A DNA stretch of 64,000 bases from Cryptomeria japonica (GCF_030272615.1 NC_081413.1:163897080-163961079), one strand, 5' to 3'. Positions 46,506 through 58,989 are shown, counted from the stretch's first letter. The notes: generated from the letters alone by a model not told the origin. Program-made: numbers and translations.

Positions 46506-49500
46506 CAAAGTCCAAATAAAAATTCACACCAACCCAACATTCAAACCTCTTTCAACCAAAATCAAACCCCTTTCAACCAAAGTCCAAATAAAAATTCATT
46601 CAACCAAAATCAAACCTCTTTCACCCAAAACCAAAACTCTTTGAACCCAAACCAAATCCCTTTCAACCAAAGTCCAAATCAACCATATCTATCCACCATT
46701 TCATTATCTGTTGAAGTCACACAAGACCAATCCATACCATCTCTATCCAATAACACAATCTCACAAGGGCTATCCATAGCACAAATCCAATCTAATCCAC
46801 GTCATGATTTAGAGGATCTCATTCAAAATCCATCCTCTTCAAGTCAAAAGGTTGAAACCTTCCAAAAATCCCCCATGTCAGGAGGACAATCCAAAATCAG
46901 ATGAAATCAATCATGAAATAAATTAAGATCAAGAACAAACCTTTTCATCCTACCCATTTTTTGATGAAGACTCTACCTACCAAGAATCTTATGATGATCC
47001 CCTCATTCTTTTCTATTCCACTCATAATATAACACCTTTGCTTCTCAAGAAAAATATGTTCTTTCAAGTTCCATTTAACATCCACCTCCTAAGAAAGATC
47101 AAGACATCCCTTCCATCCTTCCTAATAATCTCTTTCCAAGTCAATATCGAATTATCCCTTCACCTTCATGTCCTAAATGAGATCCCATTATTTATCTAGA
47201 TCCTTATCAAGATCACTCTTTCCCTTCATTTTCATGTCATAATCCTTCATTTCTCTCACAAGATTCCCTCTCAAATGAATCTACCATTTCTCCTAGTCTT
47301 CCTCATAATCTCAATGCCTCTACACAAGTTGTACATGAACCCCTCATCAATGAAATCACCAATCTAGATCATACTGTAGAGAATAATTTATCAGCAATGG
47401 TATGTGCACCATCATCAAATGCTAATGTAGTGATAGAATCAAGCATAGCACCAACTAATGAGATCAATGCTTGGTTGGCTTCATCATACTCTTCAAGTGC
47501 ATCAATAAAAACAAACATAACACCCTCTCATGTCACAACTTTGAAACCAAAATCTATTTTCCTCATACATACTGACTTGAAAGATTGAGGAAATAAGATC
47601 TATCATAGCTGAATTGGCTTGAAAATAAGGAGGCTATAGTAGGAATTGTACATGAAAGAGTCCCAACTGAATATCCTATTGAAAAATATAGGTTCATCCA
47701 ACTCTTCAAACAAAGACCAATGAATTATCTACAAAAAGTTCATACCATCCCATTAACAACATGCACCTAAAAAGATATTACATTTAAGGGTGGGTTCATT
47801 TCAATTTTCAGTACTATATTTGCATATCTTCATTTCAGAATGCATCATAGTTGTTTGCATATCACCATTGCACAACATATAGTTGCATATCATTGTTTCT
47901 TTTTCTCATATAGTTGTATCAATGATAACACAAGATGATTGTCTGAGTTGTTCACCTGTCTGCAATGAAAGGAAAGAAGGTGGACTCATTTCCTAGATAC
48001 TTGTTCATGAAGTCTTTAGGAGGCCTTTAGTCATTCATCTTCAACATCACCTTGTCATTGAGATTTATCTATGGTTGAGTAGAAGTTTCACTATTGAACC
48101 TTTTTACCCCAAATCTATCAAATCTTATATCTCACACATTAATCAAAAGCTCTGAGTCATTACAAATACCTAGTTGGTCATGTGGCTATTGAAAAAACCA
48201 ATATTCTACTTCAGCACCACTTCAATTATCATACCCAAGTAGATTTCATACTTACAAGTCAAGGCAAGAAAATAAAAGAAAAAAATGTTATGTCAATATC
48301 CATCTCAAAGAAAAAAGAGAAAATATATATAACTAAAATATCATGCATACAAGTGCAAAAAAAGATTGACTATGGGAACATGTGAATAACTCCATCAGGG
48401 ATATGGATGCTTGTTGGTAATGGAGCAATATTTGAGAGATTACAATACATAACCTTGTTGGAGCCCTAGAAGCTTACTAGCAGTGAGGCTCTATCCGGGA
48501 TGCTTTTGAAGTCAAAATAACTCATGTAGCTAGCCACATAGGATTCCAAGGGTCTTTGATGGTTATAAGAGTCAGAATGAATTCAATTGCACACACATGG
48601 GCAAAAGAAGATTAAAGTTTCAAGAATTGATGGAGAAGTTTTCCGCGCCTCCGTTCATAAATCTTGGTTAGTGTGTTAGGTTGAATGGTCTAAGTCTTTT
48701 TAGAATGGATTGAACTCCTATCTCTGAAACATTTCACACCTTTAATCCTATTAATGCATTTCAAAATGAAAGATGCACACTCATCCTTGTTCAAATAGGA
48801 ATTGCATTTGAGTCATGCATCCTGCATTAGCATAACTCATATAAAAATTTCATTGTCTCCATACGCATTGCCTAAATCATGATGTTATCATAGGTCTGCA
48901 TACTGGGGGCATAACTAAAAAAATCTCTAAAAATAAAAAAATGTCATGAAAAAATCAGAAAATATCCTGAAAAAAACCTTAAAAATAAAAAATAAAAAAG
49001 AAAAGCAAGAAAGCATGGGCCATCCATCAAATCAAATCAATAACAGACAAACTCTAAAAGTCTACAATCAAACTGATCACATGTCTTGTTAATCAATATA
49101 TCGATCAAACTTTATCAAACATCAACATGTCTTATACAAGGAAGGGTATACTCGAAAACAGACAGATCTGTATTATACGGTGTACTCACACTTTGAAACT
49201 AGACATTCCTATCAATGATCACACAAATTAAAATAATGACATCAATCAGTATGACTGTTGGATTTTGTCCAAGTTAGTCTTATCTTTTTCAATCAATGGT
49301 AGGTCATGTTTCATCAATACCAAAAACATCAAAAAATTCAAAAACATCAAAATCCAAAAACATTGAAAAACTCAAAATCAAACAAAAGCATAGTAAAAGT
49401 ATAAAAAAATCAAAAACATAAAAAGTTGAAATTTTTTTAAAAAACATTAAAAAATCAAGCCCATAAAATGGATATTTGCAATTGATGTTGTGAGATTTTG

Positions 49501-51156
49501 CCAAGATCAAGAGCTCAATGAAAAGTACAAAATAGAGAGACAAGATAAAGGACAAGAATAAATTGTATTCTCATCAATAGATAGATGATCAAAAGATCAA
49601 GTCGTTCATACAATGAATAAGAGTCTACATATATAGGCAAGGCAATATGGATATGTGAGCACACAAACATGACATGTGGCTCAATAAGAAACAAGGGTAG
49701 GTAGGAAATAGGTGTGGTAGGTAGGAAAAACAATATAATATTCCACCTGAGGTGGATCACCCACCGAAGGTGGAATGTTGACTCCATAATAAGTGGATAT
49801 GATAGAGTAGTAACAAGATCAACACCATAAAAGGTGGAAATTCTCCTACACACACTATCCCAATGTGGCACAAACACCCAAGTGTCTCATACCCAAACTA
49901 CTATGAAATGCATGTACCTAAGTAAAATTAAGTAAAATGTAATAATATCCAACATGAATAATTAATTACACCAACAGATATTAAAATCCCATACAATTGT
50001 TAATATTTATCTGCAGATGATATTTAAATCCATTGCAATTGATATCAAAGTTTGTTTGAATTACTAAAATTCACCGCAATTGCCAATAAGGGGCAAAAAC
50101 ACCAAAAAAATTAAAATTTTGATCCACAAAATCTAAGAACATTCAAATATCAATTAAAAACTTGCAATAAATTGTCTTGCAAAAATCACACCCTAGCAAA
50201 TATCTAGTAAACACTTTGCACGAAGTTAAACAAAGGATAACTATCTTGTCAAAACATCTGCAATCAAGTTGGTCAACTGTCTAATCTATCATATCAACTA
50301 TCCATATCAACGTGATCATTATCTTATCTTAAATGGAATTGATACACTCAAAACTAGATAGGTCAGTCTTAAACGGGGTCCAAAACTTCTGAAACCAAAC
50401 AATATCAAAATCACATCAAACATATCAAAGAAAAGACACAAATCAGTATGACTGCTACATTTTTGTTCTAGTTGGTTTTATCTTTTTATCAAATTGGCAA
50501 AGATCATTGCTTTTTGCTACTCAAGGATGTCCAACAAGTGACTAGAGGAGTCATGATGGGCATGATCCTTTTCTTTGTTTTTTGTTTGTGGTGTGAACCA
50601 ATAAATTTTTGGGGCAATAGTTCAAGTAGGTGTTTATGATTAGTACGTTCATTCGATAAGTATCCCATGAAGGATAACTATTCTTATGACTACCACACAT
50701 ACCTTGACCCCTATTCTTATTCATAGAATGGAGGGTTCACTCCTTGTCTACTACGTGTTTGTTTCTTTGCACTCAGATATCTATACATCTTGGTTCCTTA
50801 TACCTCAGTGTACTAAGATTCATTGTTACATAATAAGGTTCAATGATGAAAATGTGTTGCACTATGAATAAAGACAAGAAGACTATTCATCATCAATCAA
50901 ATCATCATCAATTATATCATTTCATTTTTCTAATCTCATCATGTTGATTGTCTCTTTAGATCATTCTCTCATCAAACATCTTTTCTTCAATCAACTTGAT
51001 GATTCATTCTATCATTCTTTGATCTAACATGGTCTCTCTCATCACTTAATTCCAATCTTCTCATCTATGATTCTATCATTTTCTCATTTCAACTATTCTA
51101 TCTATCGATCAATTATTCTACATTATTCATCATATTTTATCATTCATCCAATTTTT

Positions 51157-51255
51157 ATCTATCTTTTTCTTATACAGGATATATCCTTCCTGAAACTAGA
51201 TGTGATCATCTATCTTTGTCTTATACAGGATGTGTCCTTCCTGAAACCAAACTTT
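51157..51255 (+). repeat. Two 51-base tandem units in F
   Basis: Units start at 51157 and 51208 (atctatctttttcttataca and atctatctttgtcttataca). Each contains caggatatatcc- or caggatgtgtcc- followed by ttcctgaaac. Confidence 0.75.
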
Positions 51256-51432
51256 ATCTTTATCAAATCAATCCTATCATTCAATAAATTTATAAATGAT
51301 TCTAACCATTTCTTTTCTATAATCAAACTCATTCATGTCATCAACTAACCATTCTTCCAACTATCATATAACATTATTCTTCTTTCAAGAGATCATTCAT
51401 GCCTTTAATGCATAAACAATGTCTCAAGTGAC

Positions 51433-51568
51433 CAAATATTTTCAAATGCGAACTAATATTTTCAATTGCGAACTAATATTTTCATTTGTGAACTAATATT
51501 TGCAATTGCGAGCAAATAATTCAATTGTATTAATATTAGCAATTACGAATTAATATTAGCAATTGCGG
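51433..51568 (+). repeat. 20-base tandem array in F
   Basis: Unit ttca(a/t)(a/t)tg(c/t)gaactaatatt at 51441, 51461 and 51481, continuing with degenerate copies (tgcaattgcgagcaaataat at 51501) to about 51568. It lies about 250 bases upstream of the PPT. Confidence 0.8.
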
Positions 51569-51807
51569 ATTTGCTAATTTTTACAAATTTACACATCGAT
51601 GAAAAAATTTGAAAAAAATAGACAAAACGTGCAAATTTTTTGAATGACTCACCAAACTTCACATGATCAATTACTAGCACAATTTTGAAAAAATGGTCTT
51701 CATTCCATAAATTTTTTACCACTTTTTGTAAGGGGGCATATTTATACCCTAAATGTCGTCAGGGCATACTAGGGCAGAATTTTTTTCTTTTTCTTTGAAA
51801 CACTGTG

Positions 51808-51822
51808 TCAAAGAGGGGCAAA
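51808..51822 (+). promoter_or_regulatory. Polypurine tract of element F
   Basis: tcaaagaggggcaaa directly before the 3' LTR start tggaaacacctaaaaatg. Nearly the same tract precedes the 3' LTR of E on the minus strand. Confidence 0.75.
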
Positions 51823-52857
51823 TGGAAACACCTAAAAATGTCTCTTTCATCCTACACTAATTATTCGTCTACTTAATCAAGTAATTCTTTAATTATTTGA
51901 TTAAATTAATTATTTCTTCTAATTATCACCCTCGACTATTACTAATTATCGAATTCCTATCATTTCATCATTTCATCAATTAACCCTATCTCAATTATTA
52001 ATTAAATATAAATTATTTAATTAATTGCGACATTTTCCTTAGTTAAATAATCTTTATTATTTAATTAATTCAATTTCCTATGAATAAATAATTTCATTTA
52101 ATTTATTTAATTAATTTATTTATTTTATTCTTCCAAATCCCCAAATTAAAATTCCAAATGATTCCATCTAATTTCATGTCATTTCCCCCAAATTCGAATT
52201 TCACTTCATTCCAATTAATTTTATTTCATCTAAATTCGTATTTCATCAAATCTAAATTTTAGTTAATTTCATGTGCATTTCAGCATTCAAAAGTCCAAAT
52301 TCAAATCCAATTTGAAAATAAAAATCAAATTCAATTTCAAAATCCTTCATCACATGCTAAAATCAGAATTGATTGATCAAATCAGTTAACTCCTCAATCT
52401 CCCATTTTCACTCAAAATCAGCTTATAATCAATCATTTCAGTCTTATAATCCATCAATTCAGTCATCTGATTCATCAACTTAGTCAACTGACTAGTCTAT
52501 TGAGTTCACTAGCCAATCTATTGAGTTGACTCTCTAATCAATTCAATTGAATCTTCAATCTAATGAGTTAACAAATCAATCAATTTTAATTGTCTATCAA
52601 TCAACACTGGAGTTCAAATTCATACCCCTTATGTGTTGAAAATCTATAAATTTAACCTCATCTCATCATTTTCAATCTAGCATCTAGCATTCAACATTCA
52701 GAATTATAGAGTCACAATCTTAATTAGATTCATTTGTTTATTATTCAATTGGTTTTGCATTATTCGATTATTATTTAGGATTAATTCTAATTACATTGGA
52801 GTTTGTGATTCACTCTTATAATCTAAATAAATAATGATGATTTTAACCATGAATACA
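51823..52857 (+). repeat. 3' LTR of element F
   Basis: Direct repeat of 45342-46485, with substitutions throughout and an internal deletion near 52705. TATA-like ctataaat at 52644-52651. Confidence 0.85.
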
Positions 52858-52862
52858 CATAC

Positions 52863-53732
52863 CATATGATGTCATTGGCAGACAAGATTTTGGCAGAGGT
52901 AGCTCTTAAGGCACAAGCTACTTGAGAATTGGCTTAGACAGAGTCAAAGGACAAGAAACTATTTGAGCATAGTTTTGAGGTTTTGAACTAGTTAGTCCTG
53001 AAATTTCAAGCTCCGGATGGTGCAAACTCTTTGGGTAAATTAGAGGAAATCTTTGATTTTATCCCTAAGCATTATGATTATTTACTGAAGATTTTACTAA
53101 CTGAGGCTAAAGAAAGTTTTATTGTGGCCTGGAATTTAACATTTGTGCAAATGATAGATAAGGATAAGGAGAAACTTCAGACTTGTTTGTAGTCCATTGA
53201 TGTAGCCTTGGCTGAAGGAGGTAATATTTATAAGAATTGTCTAGATTTTAATAAGCTAACCTACTCCATAGAAAAGTAACTATCTGACTATAGGAAAAAC
53301 TAAATTCAAATTTCTAACTCCTACAACCCGACAGTCAATTTGAAAAATTCTTTGGATGCTCCAATTTTGACGATTATGGATCAAATTTTTGAATTGGAGA
53401 AGGATGGGGATAGGATAATAGGGAAATAAAATGATCTTAGGAATCTAATTGGTCCCCAACTTGATAATCTACTATTTCATAAAACAAAGTGTATTGCTAA
53501 CTTGCAGAAGGAGGATCCCACTAGTTCGAAAGAAATAGAATATCATGCTAGCATCTTGAATGGATTCATCTCCATTGTTGAATTTCTTAAGAATAGATGG
53601 GATACTTACTTTTCATTTTTGAAGAATATGTATACAAATATTTTGAAGTTTGTATTGAACCGGCTCATGTCTATAACTATACAGAATTCTTTGTGGGCAC
53701 CTTGCTTTGCCATTGATGTCAAAGGGGGATGA
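52863..53732 (+). pseudogene. ORF X of element H, fragment 4 (C-terminal part)
   Basis: Readable pieces in shifting frames: MSLADKILAEVALKAQA, SKDKKLFEHSFEVLN, LEEIFDFIPKHYDYLLKIL, AWNLTFVQMIDKDKEKLQT and the last open part KEDPTSSKEIEYHASILNGF (53502-53732). It is mostly helical and charged, comparable in position to 59526-58990 of C. It ends just before a GGGGG tract at 53722. Stops near 52925, 52990 and 53190. Confidence 0.6.
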
Positions 53733-53881
53733 ATAAGTGAAATATATATATATTTCTCAGGGGGAGCTTTGGATGTATACAAAAAACACATGTACAGATC
53801 ACCAGATTCAGATTCAGTGACATTTTCTCAGATGATATCATTTTTCACATGAGTGTTGCCATCAATGCTAAAGGGGGAGAT
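53733..53881 (+). promoter_or_regulatory. 3' untranslated part and PPT of element H
   Basis: Three G-rich tracts: gtcaaagggggatg (53719-53732), ctcagggggagc (53757-53768) and gctaaagggggagat (53867-53881). The last adjoins the LTR start tgttggc at 53882. Its context gttgccatcaatgctaaagg matches the PPT context of A, G and C. Confidence 0.75.
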
Positions 53882-53926
53882 TGTTGGCAATTGACACTCA
53901 TCTGGTAAGGTTCATGGAATTATGGG
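53882..53926 (+). repeat. Start of the 3' LTR of element H, interrupted by D
   Basis: The first 45 bases of an LTR, tgttggcaattgacactcat and following, cut by the LTR of gypsy D at 53927. The TGTTGGCA start is shared with G (minus TGTTGGCATATG) and C (minus TGTTGGCATTTT). Confidence 0.7.
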
Positions 53927-54941
53927 TGTATACACCTAAAAATGGTCTGAAGATAGTTAATTGAATTCGCAAATAATTTGATTAATTTCCCCATTTAGTC
54001 TACTTATAAAATAAATCTAAGCATTTATTCATTAATTTCATTTCAATAATTCCCTTTGATTAATTAATCTAAATAAATTAATCCTCCCCCCATTTTAAAT
54101 TTACTCTTCTAATCTTATAATTAGTTAAAACAAATCAAATCATGATTTGTTAAAAATAATTATCTTTTCCTAATATTTTAATTTCTAAATTCAAATTTGA
54201 GCACATGGCTCCTAACTTCTAACCACCTAACCTAATCACCCTCTAACCTAACCCATTCTATCTAATCTTGGGTTTAACTAACCCTATCTTATCTTGCACA
54301 TCCTAACCTCTTTTCTCCCAACCTCTTATGGGTTGGATATTCTACCCTTGAGCCACATGGCACTTTTGCCACATGTCTCCTCCCTTGGACACTTGTCCTC
54401 TTAGGAGAAAGGTTTTGTGACACTTGTCACCATAGAGATGACAAGTTTCCCTTTCTCCAACTTGTTCTTTAACTTCTTCAATATTAACCCTTGATATCTT
54501 CATATCAAATCTGGACCATCTATTCCTTCCATCTCATCTTTGGCATTGGAATTTCTATAAATACCCCTCATTTTGGAGTAATAAAGATCCCTTGCATTCA
54601 TAGTTTTAGCATCATTACTATAGGCAATTTAATCTCAACCATCTAGAATAATTAACATCTTAGATTAATCATACATACAATCATGTATCTCATATCATTT
54701 TTTATTAATCTTGCATTCATCTAGTTTGCATTCATATAGATTAAATCCTTCATCTTGGTGTAGTCAAGTCACTTGTATTGCTTAGATAAATCTGAGAGCA
54801 TATCTATACTCACATCTTTTAGGAGGCAATAAGTTGATTTGTCATGGTTTTACATTTATTGATTTTGATCAACTAACCATACATGTAATGATCTACTGAG
54901 TTTTTGTGTTGCAGATGCAGATTCTAGATTTCATGCGAACA
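53927..54941 (+). repeat. 5' LTR of gypsy D
   Basis: From TGTATACACCTAAAAATGG to ...CATGCGAACA, followed by a PBS. A clear plant TATA box, tctataaatacccctc, lies at 54554-54569. Only one LTR is inside the window. Confidence 0.8.
54554..54569 (+). promoter_or_regulatory. TATA box in the D LTR
   Basis: tctataaatacccctc fits the plant core promoter consensus TATAAATA with a C-rich downstream side, as in many plant LTR promoters. Transcription would begin roughly 30 bases downstream, near 54595. Confidence 0.6.
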
Positions 54942-54943
54942 TT

Positions 54944-54964
54944 AATTGGTGCCCACTGTGGGGC
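54944..54964 (+). promoter_or_regulatory. Primer binding site of gypsy D
   Basis: attggtgcccactgtggggc, two bases after the LTR end. Same type as the PBS of E (ttggcgcccaccatgggg). Confidence 0.8.
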
Positions 54965-56958
54965 TTGAAACTCAATTTTTGGCCTTCAATATTTTGTCCA
55001 TACATTCTAAAAAATCTCGTACAACATTATTTGCTTTATAGTATGGTATTTTTTTATTTGTCATATGGTTAGGTGGGAATTCTCGTACAGCTAGATGAGA
55101 AAGCTCGTACGAGTTTCTATTTTCTTGTATAAAAAATAGATTGTATTTTAGGGTTTTTCTTGATTGAATTTTGATGATGCTAATGCTAACCTTGATCTGT
55201 TTTGATATTTTTCATAACCTAACTAGTTTTTGTAGGACATTTTTCCAAGACCACACTTGTTGCTCAAAAATAATCTGACCACTAATTCATTATTTTTGCA
55301 GGTTTCTTGAGGAGATTCAACTAAACTTTGTGTATTCTTAAGTTTTCTAGGCACTTAAATTGTGATATGGTAAATGAATAAATTTGTTTTTCATGTTTGA
55401 GAAGAGTCTGAAAGTTAGGAGAGTATGCTCTTGTCTATATAGACAGTCAAAAATCCTGATCCTTGAAGCTTTTTGAGTTTGAGATTTGTTTCTCTTTAGC
55501 GGGCCTGTCACAGTCGGAAAAAGTAATCACCCTGTGAGAATGACCCAAGTGAGTATAGTTAGACCTAAGCATTCCAACTCACTATAATAAATAGGTCTCT
55601 TGAGATTAAATTCTTGAAGGATGGAGTTATTTGAGTTTTCTCTTTGAGATATCTCATATCGGGCATTTTGTAGGGCCTCATGGTCTCAATCACACTTGCG
55701 TGACTACATCGTGTTTCGGTACCTTGTCAGGCTATAGGCCTCAATCATGCTTGCGCGATTTCAAGGGGTAATTTCAAATGGAAATCCTTATTAATAACTT
55801 TAAGATAGAAGCTACCTGATTCACCTCCGAAAGGGGGATAGTTTTTGTGTAAGAAATATAGTAACTCTCCCAAGATACTTGTCATATCATGCCCCCATTA
55901 GCATTTGGAGTCGGCTAATACAAAATTAAGAATCCATTGTGTGAGACTCAGTGGTTGTATTCTGATTAGCTATTGGGTGTGTACCTAAGTCTGAAAGAAA
56001 AGGTTTTCTTTCTCAGCCAACTTCCTTAGGATTAGCATGATGTGCTTGAGGTCACTTTGCATCTAGCATGTTTGCTGTGTTTTTGCCCTTGAAACTGAAA
56101 CTAGAGAAAATAATCAAAACATCAAAACTCATTGGTCAAAACTTTGTTCTTGCTAAAAAATCATCCTTGTCCAGTCTTGTGTCGTACGAGTCTTATAGTT
56201 TTTCATTCTGGTCTCTGAGAATTATCGTCTGGTTCATCCTAAACTATTGTACGAGTCTTCAATTTTTTCATTCTTGTTTCTGACAATTATCGTCTGGTTC
56301 ATCTTAAACTATTGTATGAGTATAGGTATCTTGTACGAGATTTCCCTTTTTTCATATGGCAATCACTATATTGTCGTCTGGATTATAGTCTTTTGTCATA
56401 CGAGACTCTATTCTCATCATTCCAGAAACATGTGTTTTTGTATGCCTTTTTAGATTTGTCGTACTTTCCTAATCAATCCACAATGAGCATATACCTAGTA
56501 TTTTCCATCATGTGCATAGGTTGTCTTCTTGGGTCACTAGGTTAAGTTATCTTTTGTCAAAAAAAATTCAAGACTAGACACACTAAGGGTTTCAAGTATT
56601 TATTTCCAAGAAGTTCAAGATCTAACATCTCAAAGTGCATTATCACATTTTCTTTGATAAAATGATCATTGAAACATAGTTTCTCATCAGGATCTATCAT
56701 CCTTTATCATGAAACTAAAACCCTTTGATTAGATTAACTTTGTTCTCTATCATAGGATATATCGTTCCTATTGAACTTGGTCATATAAAAAATCACAGAA
56801 TTTGCACTCCAAACTAAGATTGAAAAACTTGCAAACTCGCAAATACTTGGATGACCATTTTGTGTCTTATCAATCTATCATTTTTACCTCAACAATTTAT
56901 CACTTATTGGGGCACATTATAGAAAACTGAAACCTCACAAAACATTCAGAACATGTGT
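54965..56958 (+). other. Long leader of gypsy D
   Basis: No gene supported. It contains repeated ctcgtac/gtacgag words (about 55014, 55077, 55105, 56184, 56249, 56332, 56398) and a 65-base tandem duplication. Parts at 55500-55780 carry repeated cacacttgcgtgac/catgcttgcgcgat words. Short frames at 56068-56545 fall in the repeats and are not treated as genes. Confidence 0.55.
56184..56313 (+). repeat. 65-base tandem duplication in the D leader
   Basis: Units at 56184-56248 and 56249-56313, each starting gtacgagtctt and containing attatcgtctggttcatc(c/t)t. A third copy starts at 56314 (gtatgag) but diverges quickly. Confidence 0.85.
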
Positions 56959-57324
56959 ATGCCTATTTTAACTAGGGCTCGAAGATGAAAGATCAAAGAA
57001 ACAGAAATTAAAACGCTTGAAATGGCAGAAGATCACGAGGAAATGGTACATGAAAATGAAATACAAGAAGAAGAGATAATGGATCAACACATCAGATAAA
57101 TCAAACTAGATCCTAAATTTAATAAATTCATGGAGAAAATATTGGAGGGTGAAAAAGAAAATTACTTCTTAATGTTAGCAAAATCTAGTGCTACACTCCC
57201 CCAAGATTTCGATGTAAATAATTTAAGACCAAGGGAGGATCAAGTGACACTTACAATGAAAATAAACAAAATGAAGAAATTTTCATCACAAAAAAGATGA
57301 CACAAGAATTCATGATGATACAAG
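56959..57324 (+). pseudogene. Gag N-terminus of gypsy D
   Basis: Starts at ATG 56959 (MPILTRAR) by analogy with E. KENYFLMLAKSSATLPQDFD (about 57155) matches KYLLMLAKSRAKLPQDFNIE of E. Stops near 56985 and 57098. It ends at 57324, where element C is inserted. Confidence 0.75.
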
Positions 57325-58453
57325 TGATGAATACTAAGAGGGGGGGTGAATTAGTATGCCAAAAATCTTTGCACTTAAACACTTTGCAAGACTAACAGTA
57401 AACCGGTAACACAATTTAGCAAACAAACTAGTTAGCACACATGCAAACCAAATAGAAAATAATGCATTCACCCACAGAAGCACAAACACCATAACACAAA
57501 AGATTTTGATGTGGAAACCCAAATGGGAAAAACCACGGTGAGATGGAACTCACAAGTAACTATCTGCAGAATAGGAACCAGGCAAGTTAAGGTCAGACCG
57601 GTTAAGGTCTTACAATGTTCTTTACCAAAAGAGATCCTATTAGGAATCTCAATCTCTATTAGGAGATAAGTCTGATTAAAGACTACCTTGCTAGAGGATT
57701 TTAGATCCATAGATGTGAATCACCTCATTAGAGGATACACAAAAGGCTTTTGGGCCTACTCGGTTAAGGGCTACAGACTTGTCGAAGATGTGAGTAATCA
57801 ACAAGTGAGTGATCTAGCAAATGGCACATATTGCTTGATTAGATCCTTGATAGCTCATTCCTAATGCATTCTAGCATTACTTCAGTCTTCTACACATTCA
57901 TACTCTCTAACTCCTCAACCACCTTAAACCCTAGCAACAAGATCAACAATACCAACAACAACAACAACAACCTAAAACCCTAGACATGATGTCCTTATAA
58001 AGGAATCTGATTTCATGTTGGTCCAATAGGATTACAATACAATTTTCTAGGTTCAATGCATCTAGACATACTTGGTAACACAACACAAAAAACACCATTA
58101 AATTGTCGGCACCGTCAAACAATCGGTGGATGGTAACTCATCACAAAATGCCGGTTGGTAACTCATCACAGAGTATTACCGATTCATACAAAATACTGGT
58201 TGCCAGTTTGACAAAAATGAAGACTGGTAAAAATGTGTTATGCCACTTTAATCCCTCATACCGCTTGGGGTCGACATGCCACTTCAGACCAGTAAACACA
58301 TTCTGCAAAACACCAATAGTCTAACAACTAAAATACAACATATTGGTTGCAACATATTCCGATTGAGCTTAAGCTCATACATATAAAGGAGATCTCAATG
58401 CAAGTGTGTGTCCATCAATGACAATCACATCATAAACATCAAAAATGCCAACA
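57325..58453 (-). repeat. 3' LTR of element C
   Basis: Starts tgatgaatactaagaggggg and ends gccaaca on the plus strand. The 57325-57550 part repeats at 63776-64000 with few differences. It contains aatgggaaaaaccacggtga, the same block seen in the LTRs of A, B and G, and an (aac)n run at 57950-57970. Confidence 0.9.
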
Positions 58454-58989
58454 ATCTCCCCCTTTGGCATTGATGGAAACACTTAGGAAAATAAAATTTT
58501 GAGATCTAAGTGTTTTACAACAAAATCATGCCATTAGCAAAATTGCTCCCCCTAAGCATATACACTATCCCTTTAACAATACAGTGTATAACTATTTTGC
58601 ACATAGAGATATCAAAGCATACATCAAAATTTTAAATACTAGATATGTCTCCCCCTTAGAATGCTTCTCCCCCTTTGCCAACAATGACAAAGTACAGCTG
58701 AACAACCCCTATTTTCATTTGGTATTAAAATAACAAAAGTTTATGACAATAAGGAATAAAACTTGTCAAAAACATATTTAAAGTCCTGCAAGAATTGTTT
58801 CATAGATAAAGACTAGGACTCAAGTAGGGAGGTGGCTACTTCTTTCTCTATCTGCATCTGGGAGACCTTTTCTTCCATGGTATCAATTGTGCTCATCTCC
58901 TGTGTCACTGTTAAGGCATCCATATTTAGATAGCACTTCTAAAGAATTTGCAAACATGGGAGTAGAACCAGTTGTAGCTCCTACAAATC
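58454..58989 (-). promoter_or_regulatory. 3' region and PPTs of element C
   Basis: The tract ccaaagggggagat (minus, 58454-58467) adjoins the 3' LTR. Other GGGGGAG tracts lie near 58543, 58650 and 58670, the last with ttgtcattgttggcaaaggg context. Coding-like helical residues of ORF X may continue to about 58800. Confidence 0.6.

Larger units (their letters stand above)
46506..51807. other. Interior of element F, no confident gene
   Basis: At 46500-46910 there is a Pro/Asn/Gln/Ser/Thr-rich open stretch with repeated ccaaa-t-aaa(a)ttca and tttcaaccaaa words, likely low complexity. Similar Ser/Pro-rich text runs to 47590. At 48900-49480 the sequence is A-rich with many aaaaatcaaaaa words. At 50880-51420 it is T/C-rich with repeated atcattc and catcaa words. 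Short frames in these parts follow composition and have no recognisable domain. Confidence 0.5.
45342..52857 (+). mobile_element. Element F: gypsy-type LTR element without coding capacity
   Basis: 5' LTR 45342-46485 and 3' LTR 51823 to about 52857, both starting TG(t/g)(a/g)(g/a)ACACCTAAAAATG and ending near GA(g/a)TACA. A PBS-like sequence follows the 5' LTR and a PPT precedes the 3' LTR. Flanking duplication is catat/catac (45337-45341, 52858-52862) or the 7-base accatat (45335-45341, 52861-52867); the exact end is ambiguous. The 5.3-kb interior shows no gag, RT or integrase, so it resembles large non-autonomous (LARD-type) elements. Confidence 0.8.
24351..53926 (+). mobile_element. Element H: ORF X LTR element, oldest layer on the right
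   Basis: A plus-strand element whose body is cut by copia A, copia B, F and D. Remaining parts are ORF X fragments (24351-25133, 37740-38305, 44889-45341, 52863-53732), a 3' untranslated part with three GGGGG tracts, and the first 45 bases of a 3' LTR (53882-53926, tgttggcaattgacactcat). The 5' LTR, gag and first half of ORF X are missing, because the left end is replaced at 24351 by the LTR of E. It is assigned to the same family as G and C by protein similarity and by the PPT/LTR junction. Confidence 0.75.
53927..57324 (+). mobile_element. Tat-like gypsy element D, 5' part
   Basis: 5' LTR 53927-54941, PBS, a 2-kb leader with repeats, and the start of gag (56959-57324). It is interrupted by element C at 57325 and continues, if at all, beyond the window. 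The LTR start (tgtatacacctaaaaatgg) and the gag start relate it to element E. It lies in the 3' LTR of H; the upstream bases atggg (53922-53926) would be one copy of the target duplication. Confidence 0.8.

Noticed and set aside
46462-46904. Possible gag of element F
   Set aside because: The frames consist of repeated low-complexity words and show no gag motif or zinc knuckle.
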